Positions 6,331 through 14,089 of a DNA stretch of 20,317 nucleotides are shown here, piece by piece. The position numbers were made by a program, and so were the translations under genes. The stretch is from the NCBI GenBank assembly GCA_002591625.1, contig PCDB01000007.1, forward strand, positions 59,062 through 79,378. The letters run 5' to 3'. The notes beneath the pieces are model-generated. The model was not told the DNA's origin. It was given only the letters and a program-made list of their open reading frames with translations, and ran no database searches. Numbering within the stretch: position 1 is the stretch's first letter; each line of letters begins with the position of its first letter. This stretch comes from Porticoccaceae bacterium (lineage in GTDB: Bacteria; Pseudomonadota; Gammaproteobacteria; Pseudomonadales; Porticoccaceae).

Positions 6331-8868
6331 ATGACTGTTTTGAGGCCCACTTCAGAGATGAACGAGAAATATCGAAAGTATTGGACGTTTGTTTTCCTAT
6401 CGGCGTTACTTGCCATTGGCACTGTTTTAGTTGTTTCTGCCAGTATATATTTGTATCTCAGTCCCAAATTGCCCCTAGTTGATGAGTTAAAAAAAATAGA
6501 GCTGCAGACCCCATTACGCGTCTACTCTCAAGACTTGAAATTAATGGCAGAATTTGGGGAAAAAAAACGAAATCCGGTTTCCTTTGAACAGATTCCTAGA
6601 CGCATGGTTGATGCGTTCCTTGCCGCTGAAGATGCCCATTTTTTTGACCATGGGGGGATTTCTGTTTCGGGGCTCGCCAGAGCTGCACTCGAAATTGTTC
6701 GCACTGGGTCTATTCGCAGTGGTGGGAGCACCATTACTATGCAAGTCGCACGCAACTTCTTCTTATCCAGGAGACAAGAATTTACTCGGAAGTTCAATGA
6801 AATTCTTTTGGCGCTTCAGATAGAGAAAGAGTTAACAAAACAGGAAATACTTTCGCTTTATACAAACAAAATATACATGGGTAATCGAGCATATGGGGTT
6901 GGAGCGGCGGCACAGGTCTATTATGGAAAGACTCTGGAGGAGCTTACGCTTGCAGAGACGGCCATGATAGCAGGACTTCCTAAAGCACCCTCCAAATATA
7001 ACCCGATTGCTAATCCAGAAAGAGCAATGCTAAGACGCGACTGGATTCTTGGAAGGATGCTGGCACTTGGTAACATCGATCAACTCGAGTATCAAAATGC
7101 AATTGGTGAAATCGATAGTTCATCTTATCATGGCTCAATATCGCAACTGGAGGCGGCTTATGCTGCAGAACTTGTCCGCCAAGAGGTAGTGGAAAAATTT
7201 GGCCTTCAGGCATATACCAAAGGCTACTCTGTCATTACATCGATTGACTCTCGGATGCAGAGACAGGCTGTAGAATCTTTGCAATCAGGCATATTAACTT
7301 ATGATCGCCGGCATGGTTATCGTGGTCCAGAACGATCAGCAATTCAACCTCAGGATTGGCTCAATGTGCTTGCAGAAACTCCTAAATATGCAGATTTAGA
7401 GCCTATGATTGTATCCGACGTTGAAAAAGATTATGCCATATTAGTTGATGCTGCTGATCGTTTGCATACGCTTGAGTGGCAAGACGATCCTGACGGCGTC
7501 AGATTATATAGGACAGTGGACGCAGTATCCGAGCCTGTCGGCTCTCCACGTGATCTGTTTGACTCAGGTGACCTTATTCGAGTTGTGAAAGATTCGTTTG
7601 GGCGTTACAGGATAGCCCAACTTCCCAGAATTCAGGGAGCGATGGTGGCAATGGACCCGAGTGATGGAGCTCTGCGAGCTATGGTTGGAGGATTTGACTG
7701 GAGACACAGTAATTTTAATCGGGTAACACAAGCCACCAGACAACCGGGCTCAAATTTCAAACCTTTTGTCTATGCAACGGCACTTAAAAACGGATTTACT
7801 GCGGCGACAATTTTTAATGATGCTCCGGTTGTTTTTAACGATTCTAAACTTGAAGACACATGGCGTCCGGAGAATGACGGTGGGAAATTTTATGGCCCAA
7901 CTCGGCTTCGAGAAGCGTTATATCGATCTCGGAACCTCGTGTCTATTAGATTATTGCGACGGCTAGGGATAGACCGAGCATTGGAGGGCCTCCAGGATTT
8001 TGGATTCGAAACTGGAGAAATGCCGGTCGATCTTTCGTTAGCTTTGGGTAGCTACGCATTGACACCATTGCAAATTGTCACTGGATATTCGGTTTTTGCG
8101 AATGGCGGTTATAAAGTTAAACCTTATGTGGTAGATAAAATCATCGATAGGAGAGGTAATATTGTGTTCGATGCGGAACCAGATACTGTTTGCATAGAAT
8201 GCAATGCTAAAGATGATCAAAAGATGGAAGTGAGCGCCGATGACAATATGACTTTGGATAATGAGTTAGAAGAATTATTTGATGAGTTGAGTAGAGAGGA
8301 ATTGTCCCAAGAAGAGCGGAAGAGTCAAGAAATTATAAAGCTAGCACTGCAGAAAAGTCGTCCTAGCGCGAAAAAAAATGCCACACAAGTCCTTGATTCT
8401 AGGACGTCTTTTATTATTGATTCAATACTAAAAGATGTAATTATTCGCGGCACAGGTGTAAAAGCAAAGAAACTTAATCGTATTGATGTAGGTGGAAAAA
8501 CTGGAACAACAAATGGTCCGAGAGACGCATGGTTTTCAGGTTATACTCCCCACCTAGCTGTTACAGCATGGGTAGGCTTTGATGATAATTCTGTCATAGG
8601 CCGAAGGGAGTATGGGGGCTCGGCTGCCTTACCGATGTGGATTAACTTTATGAGTTCGGTCCTGCAAGAAAAGCCAGAAATTGAGCGGTTGCAGCCAAAT
8701 GGCATAGTCCGGGTTAAGATAGATCCGAAAAGCGGCAAACGAGTGGGTCCCAATCAGGATGGATTGTATGAATATTTCAAGAACGAAAATGTGCCTGCCA
8801 ATCCGGAAGAGAAAACTGCGTTTCCTGATGATGGTGCCAGTCCATTGCCAGATGACCTCTTGTATTAG
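6331..8868 (+). CDS. mrcA: Bifunctional penicillin-binding protein 1A
   Basis: Peptidoglycan glycosyltransferase and DD-transpeptidase anchored in the inner membrane. Of 845 residues from this start, about 18-42 are the membrane anchor. The GT51 domain follows with catalytic Glu100 (AAEDAHFFDHGG) and GGSTITMQVARNFFL; then an OB-like linker domain; then the transpeptidase with SxxK Ser474-Lys477 (PGSNFKPF), SRN 533-535 and KTG 723-725. A CIEC (Cys621, Cys624) matches the CPEC found in E. coli PBP1A. After it comes a Glu/Asp-rich stretch, about residues 629-670, in a region that varies in the family. The start is uncertain: the ATG at 6331 has no usable SD, while the ATG at 6358 (836 residues) has GAGG 12 bases upstream and leaves the membrane segment intact. 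The gene converges on cysQ with only 15 bases between the stops. Confidence 0.97.
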   Translation: MTVLRPTSEMNEKYRKYWTFVFLSALLAIGTVLVVSASIYLYLSPKLPLVDELKKIELQTPLRVYSQDLKLMAEFGEKKRNPVSFEQIPRRMVDAFLAAEDAHFFDHGGISVSGLARAALEIVRTGSIRSGGSTITMQVARNFFLSRRQEFTRKFNEILLALQIEKELTKQEILSLYTNKIYMGNRAYGVGAAAQVYYGKTLEELTLAETAMIAGLPKAPSKYNPIANPERAMLRRDWILGRMLALGNIDQLEYQNAIGEIDSSSYHGSISQLEAAYAAELVRQEVVEKFGLQAYTKGYSVITSIDSRMQRQAVESLQSGILTYDRRHGYRGPERSAIQPQDWLNVLAETPKYADLEPMIVSDVEKDYAILVDAADRLHTLEWQDDPDGVRLYRTVDAVSEPVGSPRDLFDSGDLIRVVKDSFGRYRIAQLPRIQGAMVAMDPSDGALRAMVGGFDWRHSNFNRVTQATRQPGSNFKPFVYATALKNGFTAATIFNDAPVVFNDSKLEDTWRPENDGGKFYGPTRLREALYRSRNLVSIRLLRRLGIDRALEGLQDFGFETGEMPVDLSLALGSYALTPLQIVTGYSVFANGGYKVKPYVVDKIIDRRGNIVFDAEPDTVCIECNAKDDQKMEVSADDNMTLDNELEELFDELSREELSQEERKSQEIIKLALQKSRPSAKKNATQVLDSRTSFIIDSILKDVIIRGTGVKAKKLNRIDVGGKTGTTNGPRDAWFSGYTPHLAVTAWVGFDDNSVIGRREYGGSAALPMWINFMSSVLQEKPEIERLQPNGIVRVKIDPKSGKRVGPNQDGLYEYFKNENVPANPEEKTAFPDDGASPLPDDLLY

Positions 8869-8883
8869 TTTTAGGGAAGCAGG

Positions 8884-9705
8884 TTAATCTTTTATCACGG
8901 ATGGCCAATCATAATTGGCATCACCAATTGCGAAGAAAAAAGGATTCAATAAATCTTTTTTTGAATTGTAACTTAACGGCTTAAAATATGGATCTATCAT
9001 TGATCCACCGGCGGCTTCTAGAATTGCGTGTGCAGCGGCTGTGTCCCACTCGCTCGTGGGACCCAACCGAGGGTAAAGATCAGCTTTTCCCTCAGCGATG
9101 TAACAGATTTTTAGTGAACTACCCATGTTTCTTGTTTCATAAGCGCCAATTTTATTCTGGATCTTCGTCAATAGAGAGTTGGCCCCGCCTTCGGCATGTC
9201 GTCTGCTCTCCATTATTACTATAGGTTCCTGTTTTGCGATTACTGAGTCCATAGTACGACATTTTATTACTCTCTCTCCTGCATCATCGCGTCTCGTTGC
9301 GCCAAGATTTTTACCGCCTAGATACGTTAAGCCTTGGACTGGAGCATGCACCACACCAAGGAGGGGTGCATGATTTTCGATTAAAGCTATATTAACTGTA
9401 AACTCACCGTTTCTCTCTACAAACTCGGCGGTCCCATCTAGTGGATCAACTAACCAGTAACGCTTCCATAAGGCCCGTTCTTCAATGCTTATGGATGTCG
9501 ATTCTTCAGATAAAACCGGCAAATTAACATCGAGCTTTGACAGTCCCTCGATAATCATCTGATGAGCTACCTGGTCTGCTTCTGTTAACAAAGAGCCATC
9601 GCTCTTTGTTCTTATTTCAAAATCAGTGTTTTTGTAGATTTTAAGAATTTCATTTCCTGCGTCGATTGCAAGTTTTGATATAGAGTTTATTAGCTTGCGT
9701 CTCAT
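8884..9705 (-). CDS. cysQ: 3'(2'),5'-bisphosphate nucleotidase CysQ
   Basis: Hydrolyses 3'-phosphoadenosine 5'-phosphate, a by-product of sulfate assimilation, to AMP. It belongs to the Li-sensitive inositol-monophosphatase fold. Visible metal-binding motifs are LSEES with Glu67-Glu68, WLVDPLDGT with Asp87 and Asp90, and SEWDTAAAHA with Asp221; RNGEFTVNIALIE is a typical CysQ block. After DGT the protein has AEF where E. coli has KEF. I use the ATG at 9705 (273 residues). An in-frame TTG at 9720 would add five residues but has no better SD, and relatives begin near this ATG. CysQ is a frequent neighbour of the yrfG/nudE region in gammaproteobacteria. Confidence 0.93.
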   Translation of the reverse strand: MRRKLINSISKLAIDAGNEILKIYKNTDFEIRTKSDGSLLTEADQVAHQMIIEGLSKLDVNLPVLSEESTSISIEERALWKRYWLVDPLDGTAEFVERNGEFTVNIALIENHAPLLGVVHAPVQGLTYLGGKNLGATRRDDAGERVIKCRTMDSVIAKQEPIVIMESRRHAEGGANSLLTKIQNKIGAYETRNMGSSLKICYIAEGKADLYPRLGPTSEWDTAAAHAILEAAGGSMIDPYFKPLSYNSKKDLLNPFFFAIGDANYDWPSVIKD

Positions 9706-9813
9706 TCTGTACTTGCTCAAAAGAAGAGTTTACAGTGTACCTAAATTTCTTGATTCGTCTACTAAGTAAAGCGTTCGTTGTTTGTATGCCAAATAGTCAA
9801 CATCTGGTGCCAT

Positions 9814-10476
9814 ATGTTATTTAACTGGTCGGAGATCGATACAGTCCTGCTTGATATGGACGGAACATTGTTGGATTTGCGTTTCGACAATTATTTTTGG
9901 AGGACCCATCTTCCATTGCGATATGCAGAGCTTTTTGAGTTGGATCTATCTACCGTAAAGAGCACTTTAATTAGGCGACTAAAAGAGAAAGAAGGGACCC
10001 TAGATTGGTATTCGACCGAATTTTGGTCACGTGAACTTTCTTTAGACGTGGTGGCGCTGAAGCGAGAGGTGAAACATTTAATACGCGAGAGACCGAAAGT
10101 ATCTGAATTTCTTATTAACCTCGGGATTAACGGCAAAGAACGAATTTTGATTACCAATGCTGACCATAATAGCATCGATATCAAATTTGCTGCGACCACG
10201 ATATGCCAGAATTTGGATAAAATAATTTCGTCACATGAACTAGGATACCCTAAGGAGTGTCAAAATTTCTGGTTGGCGCTTCGGAAAAACTTTGCTTTTG
10301 ATCCAAATAAAACACTTTTCATAGATGATTCAGAAGCAATTGCATGCGCAGCAAAAGAATTTGGTGTTGCAAATGTCCTGACCATCGCTCGACCAGATAG
10401 TTTTGGTGGGTTGCGCGAGCCAGGCGAGTTTATGGCGCTAAATGATTTTGATGAATTAAAGATTTCGGATTGCTAA
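9814..10476 (+). CDS. yrfG: HAD-family GMP/IMP nucleotidase YrfG
   Basis: Predicted to dephosphorylate purine nucleoside monophosphates, as known for E. coli YrfG. The 220-residue protein opens with the HAD nucleophile motif DMDGTLLD (Asp14, Asp16) followed by LRFDNYFW, which is specific to the YrfG group. Motif II is LITNAD (Thr/Asn about 114-115), the motif III lysine lies in GYPKE (Lys147), and motif IV is FIDDSEA (Asp171-Asp172). An in-frame TTG at 9778 would add 12 residues, but the ATG at 9814 aligns with family N-termini. No strong SD is seen at either. hslR begins 9 bases after the stop. No nudE lies beside it. Confidence 0.9.
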   Translation: MLFNWSEIDTVLLDMDGTLLDLRFDNYFWRTHLPLRYAELFELDLSTVKSTLIRRLKEKEGTLDWYSTEFWSRELSLDVVALKREVKHLIRERPKVSEFLINLGINGKERILITNADHNSIDIKFAATTICQNLDKIISSHELGYPKECQNFWLALRKNFAFDPNKTLFIDDSEAIACAAKEFGVANVLTIARPDSFGGLREPGEFMALNDFDELKISDC

Positions 10477-10485
10477 AGTTAAGCC

Positions 10486-10860
10486 ATGGATAAAGTGCGT
10501 TTGGATAAGTGGCTTTGGGCTGCACGTTTTTATAAAACACGCCCATTGGCCAAGGTTGCTATTCAGACAGGTAAGGTTAAGGTGGATGGACAGAAAGTAA
10601 AACCGAGCCGACAAATAGAGATAAATGATAAGCTTCTGATTCGAACGAATTTGGATGATTTAATCATAGAGATTAAAGGTCTCGCTGAGCGGCGGAGCAG
10701 CCCAGCGAGCGCAAAAATTCTCTATGCGGAAACACCAGAAAGTGTCCATCAACGCGAAATCGAGAAAGCCAAGAGGCAATTGGCACAAAGTAATTCCTCG
10801 CGGACTAGGCGCCCGAACAAAAAACAGCGAAGATTAATTCATAAGTTTCTTGGATCCTGA
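10486..10860 (+). CDS. hslR: Heat-shock ribosome-associated protein Hsp15 (S4 domain)
   Basis: Hsp15 binds free 50S subunits that carry a stranded peptidyl-tRNA and helps recycle them. The 124-residue protein begins with a clear S4 RNA-binding domain: VRLDKWLWAARFYKTR, then AKVAIQTGKVKVDGQKVKPS and INDKLLIR. A basic tail (SRTRRPNKKQRR) follows. Length is close to E. coli Hsp15 (about 133). It lies 9 bases after yrfG. In E. coli hslR is followed by hslO (Hsp33); here 343 bases without a gene follow. Confidence 0.94.
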   Translation: MDKVRLDKWLWAARFYKTRPLAKVAIQTGKVKVDGQKVKPSRQIEINDKLLIRTNLDDLIIEIKGLAERRSSPASAKILYAETPESVHQREIEKAKRQLAQSNSSRTRRPNKKQRRLIHKFLGS

Positions 10861-11203
10861 ATTGAACTAACAATGAGGGGTAAGTAACGTCGACGCCACA
10901 TGTAATCTGTTTTTTTCTTAAAAATTACTGACGATGTTTCCAGTTTTAATTGAATAATCGAATAAGGAGCCCTAGAAAAGTCTCATTGGAAAATGTAAGG
11001 CTTTTTCGATGCCGAATATAATTTTAACGAGCACTAATTTGGAGTATCATTATTGCCTGTTTTTTAGGGTATCTTTGGGCAGAATTAAAAAGTCTATAGC
11101 TCAATGCCTATCAGACAAAAAGGAATAATATCTTTAAATTTTTGATATACTCGCGGAGGCGCTCGGTGCTGCGCTCAGGCTTTAAAAATAAGAGAAAAAA
11201 TGC
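10861..11203. other. Gene-free stretch between hslR and pckA
   Basis: 343 bases with no credible ORF on either strand. It occupies the place where hslO stands in many relatives, but no recognisable hslO remnant is seen. One weak terminator-like fold lies at 10976-11005: AAAAG (10976-10980), inner CATT/AATG (10984-10987, 10992-10995), CTTTT (11001-11005) running into T bases. The right end holds the pckA promoter and leader. Confidence 0.6.
11143..11151 (+). promoter_or_regulatory. Extended -10 promoter for pckA
   Basis: TGATATACT contains the extended -10 TG dinucleotide (11143-11144), one spacer base, and the hexamer TATACT (11146-11151), which matches consensus at five of six positions. 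No good -35 is seen, as is common for extended -10 promoters. The start would fall near 11158, giving a leader of about 46 bases with a GC-rich segment (11153-11180). Confidence 0.5.
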
Positions 11204-12760
11204 ATGAATAAAGGAAGAGTCTTCGCTGATTTATGTTCCGCGGAATTGATAGAACATGCTCTCGTAGGCGCCGAAGGACGACTAGCCGATACAGGAGCCT
11301 TAGTAGCTTTTACGGGGAAAAGAACCGGTCGTTCTCCTTCTGACAGGTTCATTGTGAAAGACTCCACGACTTCTAACACTGTCGACTGGGGCTCTGTAAA
11401 TCTGGAATTTGACAAATCACGATTTGATAATCTTTGGAAACGAGTAGACGAATGTATTCATGGCGGAGATCGCTTTATTTCTCACCTTCATGTCGGTCAA
11501 AATTCAGACCACTATCTTCCAATATCAATTACGACACAGACAGCTTGGCATGCTCTTTTTGCCCGAAATATGTTCATTCGTTCGGCTGAATTTAATCCTA
11601 GAGCCCTCCCCTGTTGGGAGATTCTTCATGCATCAGGATATGAGTGTGATCCAAAACGAGATGGTGTAAACAGTGATAGCGCACTGTTGATAGACTTTGA
11701 AAGCCGCAGGGTCTTGATCGCGGGTCTGCAGTATGCCGGCGAAATAAAAAAAGCTATGTTCTCAGTGCAAAATTATATTCTCCCCGAAAATGATGTCATG
11801 CCAATGCATTGCGCCGCTAATGTTGGAGAGGCAGGGGATACAGCGCTTTTTTTCGGGCTTTCAGGCACGGGAAAGACTACCTTGTCGGCGGATCCGGATC
11901 GTTACCTTATTGGAGACGACGAACATGGCTGGACAGATGGATGCGTCTTTAATCTTGAGGGCGGTTGCTACGCAAAGACTATTAATCTTAGCAAAACCAA
12001 TGAACCTGTGATCTGGAATGCGATTCGTTTCGGCTCAATTCTAGAAAATGTTGTGATAAGTGACCAGCTTCGTGTTGCAGATTACGATGATACTTCTGTG
12101 ACCGAGAATGGTCGATGCAGCTACCCGCTTGAGCACGTCAAAAAAAGAAAGGTTGAAAATCAGGCTGGAGAGCCTCGCAATATAATTTTCCTGACTTGTG
12201 ATGTGACCGGTGTGTTGCCGCCTGTCTCAATACTAACTAAAGAGGGTGCTGCTTTTCACTTTTTAAGTGGTTATACGGCGAGGGTTGGATCCACTGAAGT
12301 CGGCGCAGCAGCAGGCATCCATCCTACTTTCTCGACATGTTTTGGGGCACCCTTTATGCCGCGACCGGCTAAAGTGTATGCAGAGCTTTTGATGGATAAA
12401 ATTCAAAAATTTCAATCAAGAGTATATCTTGTCAACACTGGTTGGACTGGTGGATCGGGGGGTGCAGACGGATCTGGTTCTCGTTTTCCTATCCCAATTA
12501 CCAGGTCTATAATCACAGCTATCACAAAAGGGCTCCTCGAGGATTGTGAAACAGAACATTTAAGTCTTTTTAATCTTGATATTCCACTTTATGTGGAAGG
12601 TGTGGACAAAAGGTATTTAAACCCCAGAAAGAATTGGCCCAATCAGGCGCAATACGACAGTCAAGCAATTGCCTTAGCTAAGCTGTTCATTGAAAATATT
12701 GCTAAGTTTTCGCCTTCTCAGGACATCCTTGACGCAGGACCCAGGATTATTCATTCGTAA
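11204..12760 (+). CDS. pckA: Phosphoenolpyruvate carboxykinase (ATP)
   Basis: Gluconeogenic enzyme making PEP and CO2 from oxaloacetate with ATP. The 518 residues match the Pseudomonas-type enzyme: [15 protein letters not shown] with substrate Arg43, [23 protein letters not shown] with the metal-binding His, the P-loop [11 protein letters not shown] (218-228), LIGDDEHGW (Asp238-Asp239), NLEGGCYAK, and [13 protein letters not shown] instead of the enterobacterial version. An in-frame TAA at 11189 shows ATG 11204 is the first possible start. The SD is weak (AGAGA about 8 bases upstream). The protein is about 20 residues shorter at the N-terminus than E. coli PckA, which is normal for the Pseudomonas type. 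Its place after hslR matches the E. coli neighbourhood. Confidence 0.97.
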   Translation: MNKGRVFADLCSAELIEHALVGAEGRLADTGALVAFTGKRTGRSPSDRFIVKDSTTSNTVDWGSVNLEFDKSRFDNLWKRVDECIHGGDRFISHLHVGQNSDHYLPISITTQTAWHALFARNMFIRSAEFNPRALPCWEILHASGYECDPKRDGVNSDSALLIDFESRRVLIAGLQYAGEIKKAMFSVQNYILPENDVMPMHCAANVGEAGDTALFFGLSGTGKTTLSADPDRYLIGDDEHGWTDGCVFNLEGGCYAKTINLSKTNEPVIWNAIRFGSILENVVISDQLRVADYDDTSVTENGRCSYPLEHVKKRKVENQAGEPRNIIFLTCDVTGVLPPVSILTKEGAAFHFLSGYTARVGSTEVGAAAGIHPTFSTCFGAPFMPRPAKVYAELLMDKIQKFQSRVYLVNTGWTGGSGGADGSGSRFPIPITRSIITAITKGLLEDCETEHLSLFNLDIPLYVEGVDKRYLNPRKNWPNQAQYDSQAIALAKLFIENIAKFSPSQDILDAGPRIIHS

Positions 12761-12773
12761 TATTGAATCTGAA

Positions 12774-12791
12774 AGCCGACGAATAGCGGCT
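12774..12791 (+). terminator. Weak hairpin 14 bases after pckA
   Basis: AGCCG (12774-12778) and CGGCT (12787-12791) form a 5-bp GC-rich stem with an 8-base loop, followed by GATTATTTA rather than a clean T-run. It is the best terminator candidate for pckA, but weak. Confidence 0.3.
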
Positions 12792-12833
12792 GATTATTTA
12801 GTCAACGCATACTGACACTATGGGGAACTTCAC

Positions 12834-12989
12834 ATGAAAGAAGAGATCTTTCTGCGGCACCCGGGTTCACTGCTCCTCGCCACCACAAAATTCAGGTCTG
12901 CTTTGACTCAAGTGGGGTTGCTCGATTTACAAGAGCGCATCGCGGGCGTAACTCCTAAATCATCAGTAGCCTTATTTTTAGCAGTTTAG
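12834..12989 (+). CDS. Small hypothetical ORF, 51 residues, doubtful
   Basis: ATG at 12834 has a GGGGA (12822-12826) 7 bases upstream, a good SD. The ORF reads MKEEIFLRHPGSLLLATTKF and onward to a TAG at 12987-12989. No known family, signal peptide or membrane segment is recognised. It could be a real small protein, the start of a decayed gene, or chance. Only the SD and the large gene-free setting speak for it. Confidence 0.2.
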   Translation: MKEEIFLRHPGSLLLATTKFRSALTQVGLLDLQERIAGVTPKSSVALFLAV

Positions 12990-13043
12990 ATTCCCACCTG
13001 GTACAAACCCCCAAGGCTTCGGGATCACTCAAGAGTAGAGTAC

Positions 13044-13058
13044 ATACCAAGCTGGTAT
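13044..13058. repeat. Dyad ATACCA-agc-TGGTAT
   Basis: A perfect 6-bp inverted repeat with a 3-base centre, in the gene-poor stretch. It could be an operator-like site or a short hairpin; no function is recognised. Confidence 0.3.
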
Positions 13059-13075
13059 CATGGCAAAATCGGTGG

Positions 13076-13096
13076 CAGAATAATATAAATATTCTG
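13076..13096. repeat. Dyad CAGAATA-N7-TATTCTG
   Basis: A perfect 7-bp inverted repeat with a 7-base AT-only loop (ATATAAA), 17 bases from the previous dyad. No T-run follows on either strand, so it is not a typical terminator. Confidence 0.35.
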
Positions 13097-13263
13097 GTTT
13101 GTAATTCCCTAGCTTCTCGCCGAATCATTGTCAGCGGGACAATTGGAGTAGGTTGCGACGATTGTGTCTTCTTCTGACCCGACAAAGTTGTGCCACAGGA
13201 CGATTAACGCACTTTTGAAATCAGCATCCTTGCTTTTAAAACATGTATTTTTCTTATTAGTAT

Positions 13264-13279
13264 TTTGCATACATGCAAA
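13264..13279. repeat. Dyad TTTGCAT-ac-ATGCAAA
   Basis: A perfect 7-bp inverted repeat around AC, 46 bases beyond the pseudoazurin stop. The arms are octamer-like (ATGCAAA). The loop is too short for a stable hairpin, so a protein-binding site is more likely than an RNA fold, if it is functional at all. Confidence 0.3.
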
Positions 13280-13325
13280 CAACAGACGCAGATGACTTTC
13301 TTCGCATCTCGCACTTAGCCGGTTG

Positions 13326-13991
13326 TTAGAGTCGTGTCAAGTATTCGCTCAAACGATCATTATTCATAACAAAACGAGTCCCGTACTTCTCCGCGGCCTC
13401 CTTAACAGCAGCCATATTGACTGCTTCTCCGACCTGAACCACTCCTACCATAGCCATTATTACGTGAGGATCGCACTGATAAACATAAACTCCTTCGGTG
13501 TCAAATGTTACGCTAATGTCTTGATTCATAACGCCGGCCCAAGGCGCTGCGCCTTCTGGGATCATCCCTTCAATAGAAGCCGAATTGTGCGACAAATCAG
13601 TGGCTTTAAAATGAATGGTGTCTCCCTTGGAGATCTTTATGACGGCTGGTTCAAAAATCATGGTACCACCATCGCCAGCGTTGAGCATTTTGACTATGTG
13701 TTCTGACCCCTCGGACAGCCCAACTTTTTGTGAAGCGTTGGACATTTCCACTGCAGTGCTCTCGGATGTCAGATCGCCTTTCATTGTGACCTTGCCAACC
13801 GGGGCAATACGCTCAGCTACAGCACTGTGGGCTTCTGCAAGCAGCGCTGCTTGTTTTTTATTCTCTACCTCGGCCAGTGCATCATTAAAACCAGTCAGGT
13901 CCCTCTTGAAACCCAAATTAACCGCATCTGAACTGCAGCCAAATAAAAAAACAACAGCGGATAGTAATAAACTCTTAAAAGCGATCTTCAT
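13326..13991 (-). CDS. Lipoprotein with C-terminal pseudoazurin (cupredoxin) domain
   Basis: Probable type-1 blue copper electron carrier. The 221 residues start with a lipoprotein signal, LSAVVFLFGC, with Cys19 as the lipidated residue. Residues 20-95 are a polar, Ala/Glu-rich linker including AVAERIAPVGKV, which resembles the linker in some cytochrome c5-type proteins (from memory). The pseudoazurin domain runs about 97-190: EHIVKMLNAGDGGTMIFEP, KGDTIHFKATD and MIPEGA. The copper ligands are all present: His135 (LSHNSASI), Cys173 and His176 (QCDPH), Met181. Residues 191-221 form a helical tail, as in pseudoazurins. Asp20 is Ser here (C-S-S), which does not predict inner-membrane retention, so outer-membrane anchoring is inferred. 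GGAG lies 8 bases before the ATG. trpS lies 98 bases upstream on the same strand. Confidence 0.9.
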   Translation of the reverse strand: MKIAFKSLLLSAVVFLFGCSSDAVNLGFKRDLTGFNDALAEVENKKQAALLAEAHSAVAERIAPVGKVTMKGDLTSESTAVEMSNASQKVGLSEGSEHIVKMLNAGDGGTMIFEPAVIKISKGDTIHFKATDLSHNSASIEGMIPEGAAPWAGVMNQDISVTFDTEGVYVYQCDPHVIMAMVGVVQVGEAVNMAAVKEAAEKYGTRFVMNNDRLSEYLTRL

Positions 13992-14030
13992 TTTTTAAAC
14001 TCCAACAGTTCGTTTTAAATAACGCACAGT

Positions 14031-14036
14031 ATTGTA
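14031..14036 (-). promoter_or_regulatory. Candidate -10 box of the pseudoazurin gene
   Basis: Reading on the reverse strand, TACAAT matches the -10 consensus at five of six positions and would start transcription near 14024, giving a leader of about 33 bases. The -35 position (TACGTA at 17 bases) is poor. An 8-base palindrome CACTAGTG (14037-14044) touches the -10 on its upstream side and might bind a regulator. Confidence 0.35.
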
Positions 14037-14089
14037 CACTAGTGCGGTTATATTACGTACATATCTTCGATATCAGATGGATAAATAAG

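Larger units (their letters stand above)
12761..13325. other. 565-base gene-poor stretch between pckA and the pseudoazurin gene
   Basis: No recognisable gene. Contents seen: the weak hairpin after pckA, a small candidate ORF with an SD (12834-12989), and three dyads, given as separate entries. Its sequence character does not look coding over most of its length. It lies between the 3' ends of two convergent genes, so classical promoters for the flanking genes are not expected here. Confidence 0.6.

Noticed and set aside
9706..9720. N-terminal extension of cysQ from a TTG at 9720
   Set aside because: It adds only five residues without an SD; the ATG at 9705 fits relatives.
9778..9813. N-terminal extension of yrfG from a TTG at 9778
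   Set aside because: The 12 extra residues do not match family N-termini and the TTG has no SD; the ATG at 9814 is preferred.
12955..13185. Reverse-strand 76-residue ORF in the gene-poor stretch
   Set aside because: No SD, no recognisable family, and composition unlike the coding genes nearby; probably chance.
14061..14073. ATATC-ttc-GATAT hairpin after trpS
   Set aside because: A 5-bp AT stem without a T-run in the direction of transcription; too weak to call a terminator.
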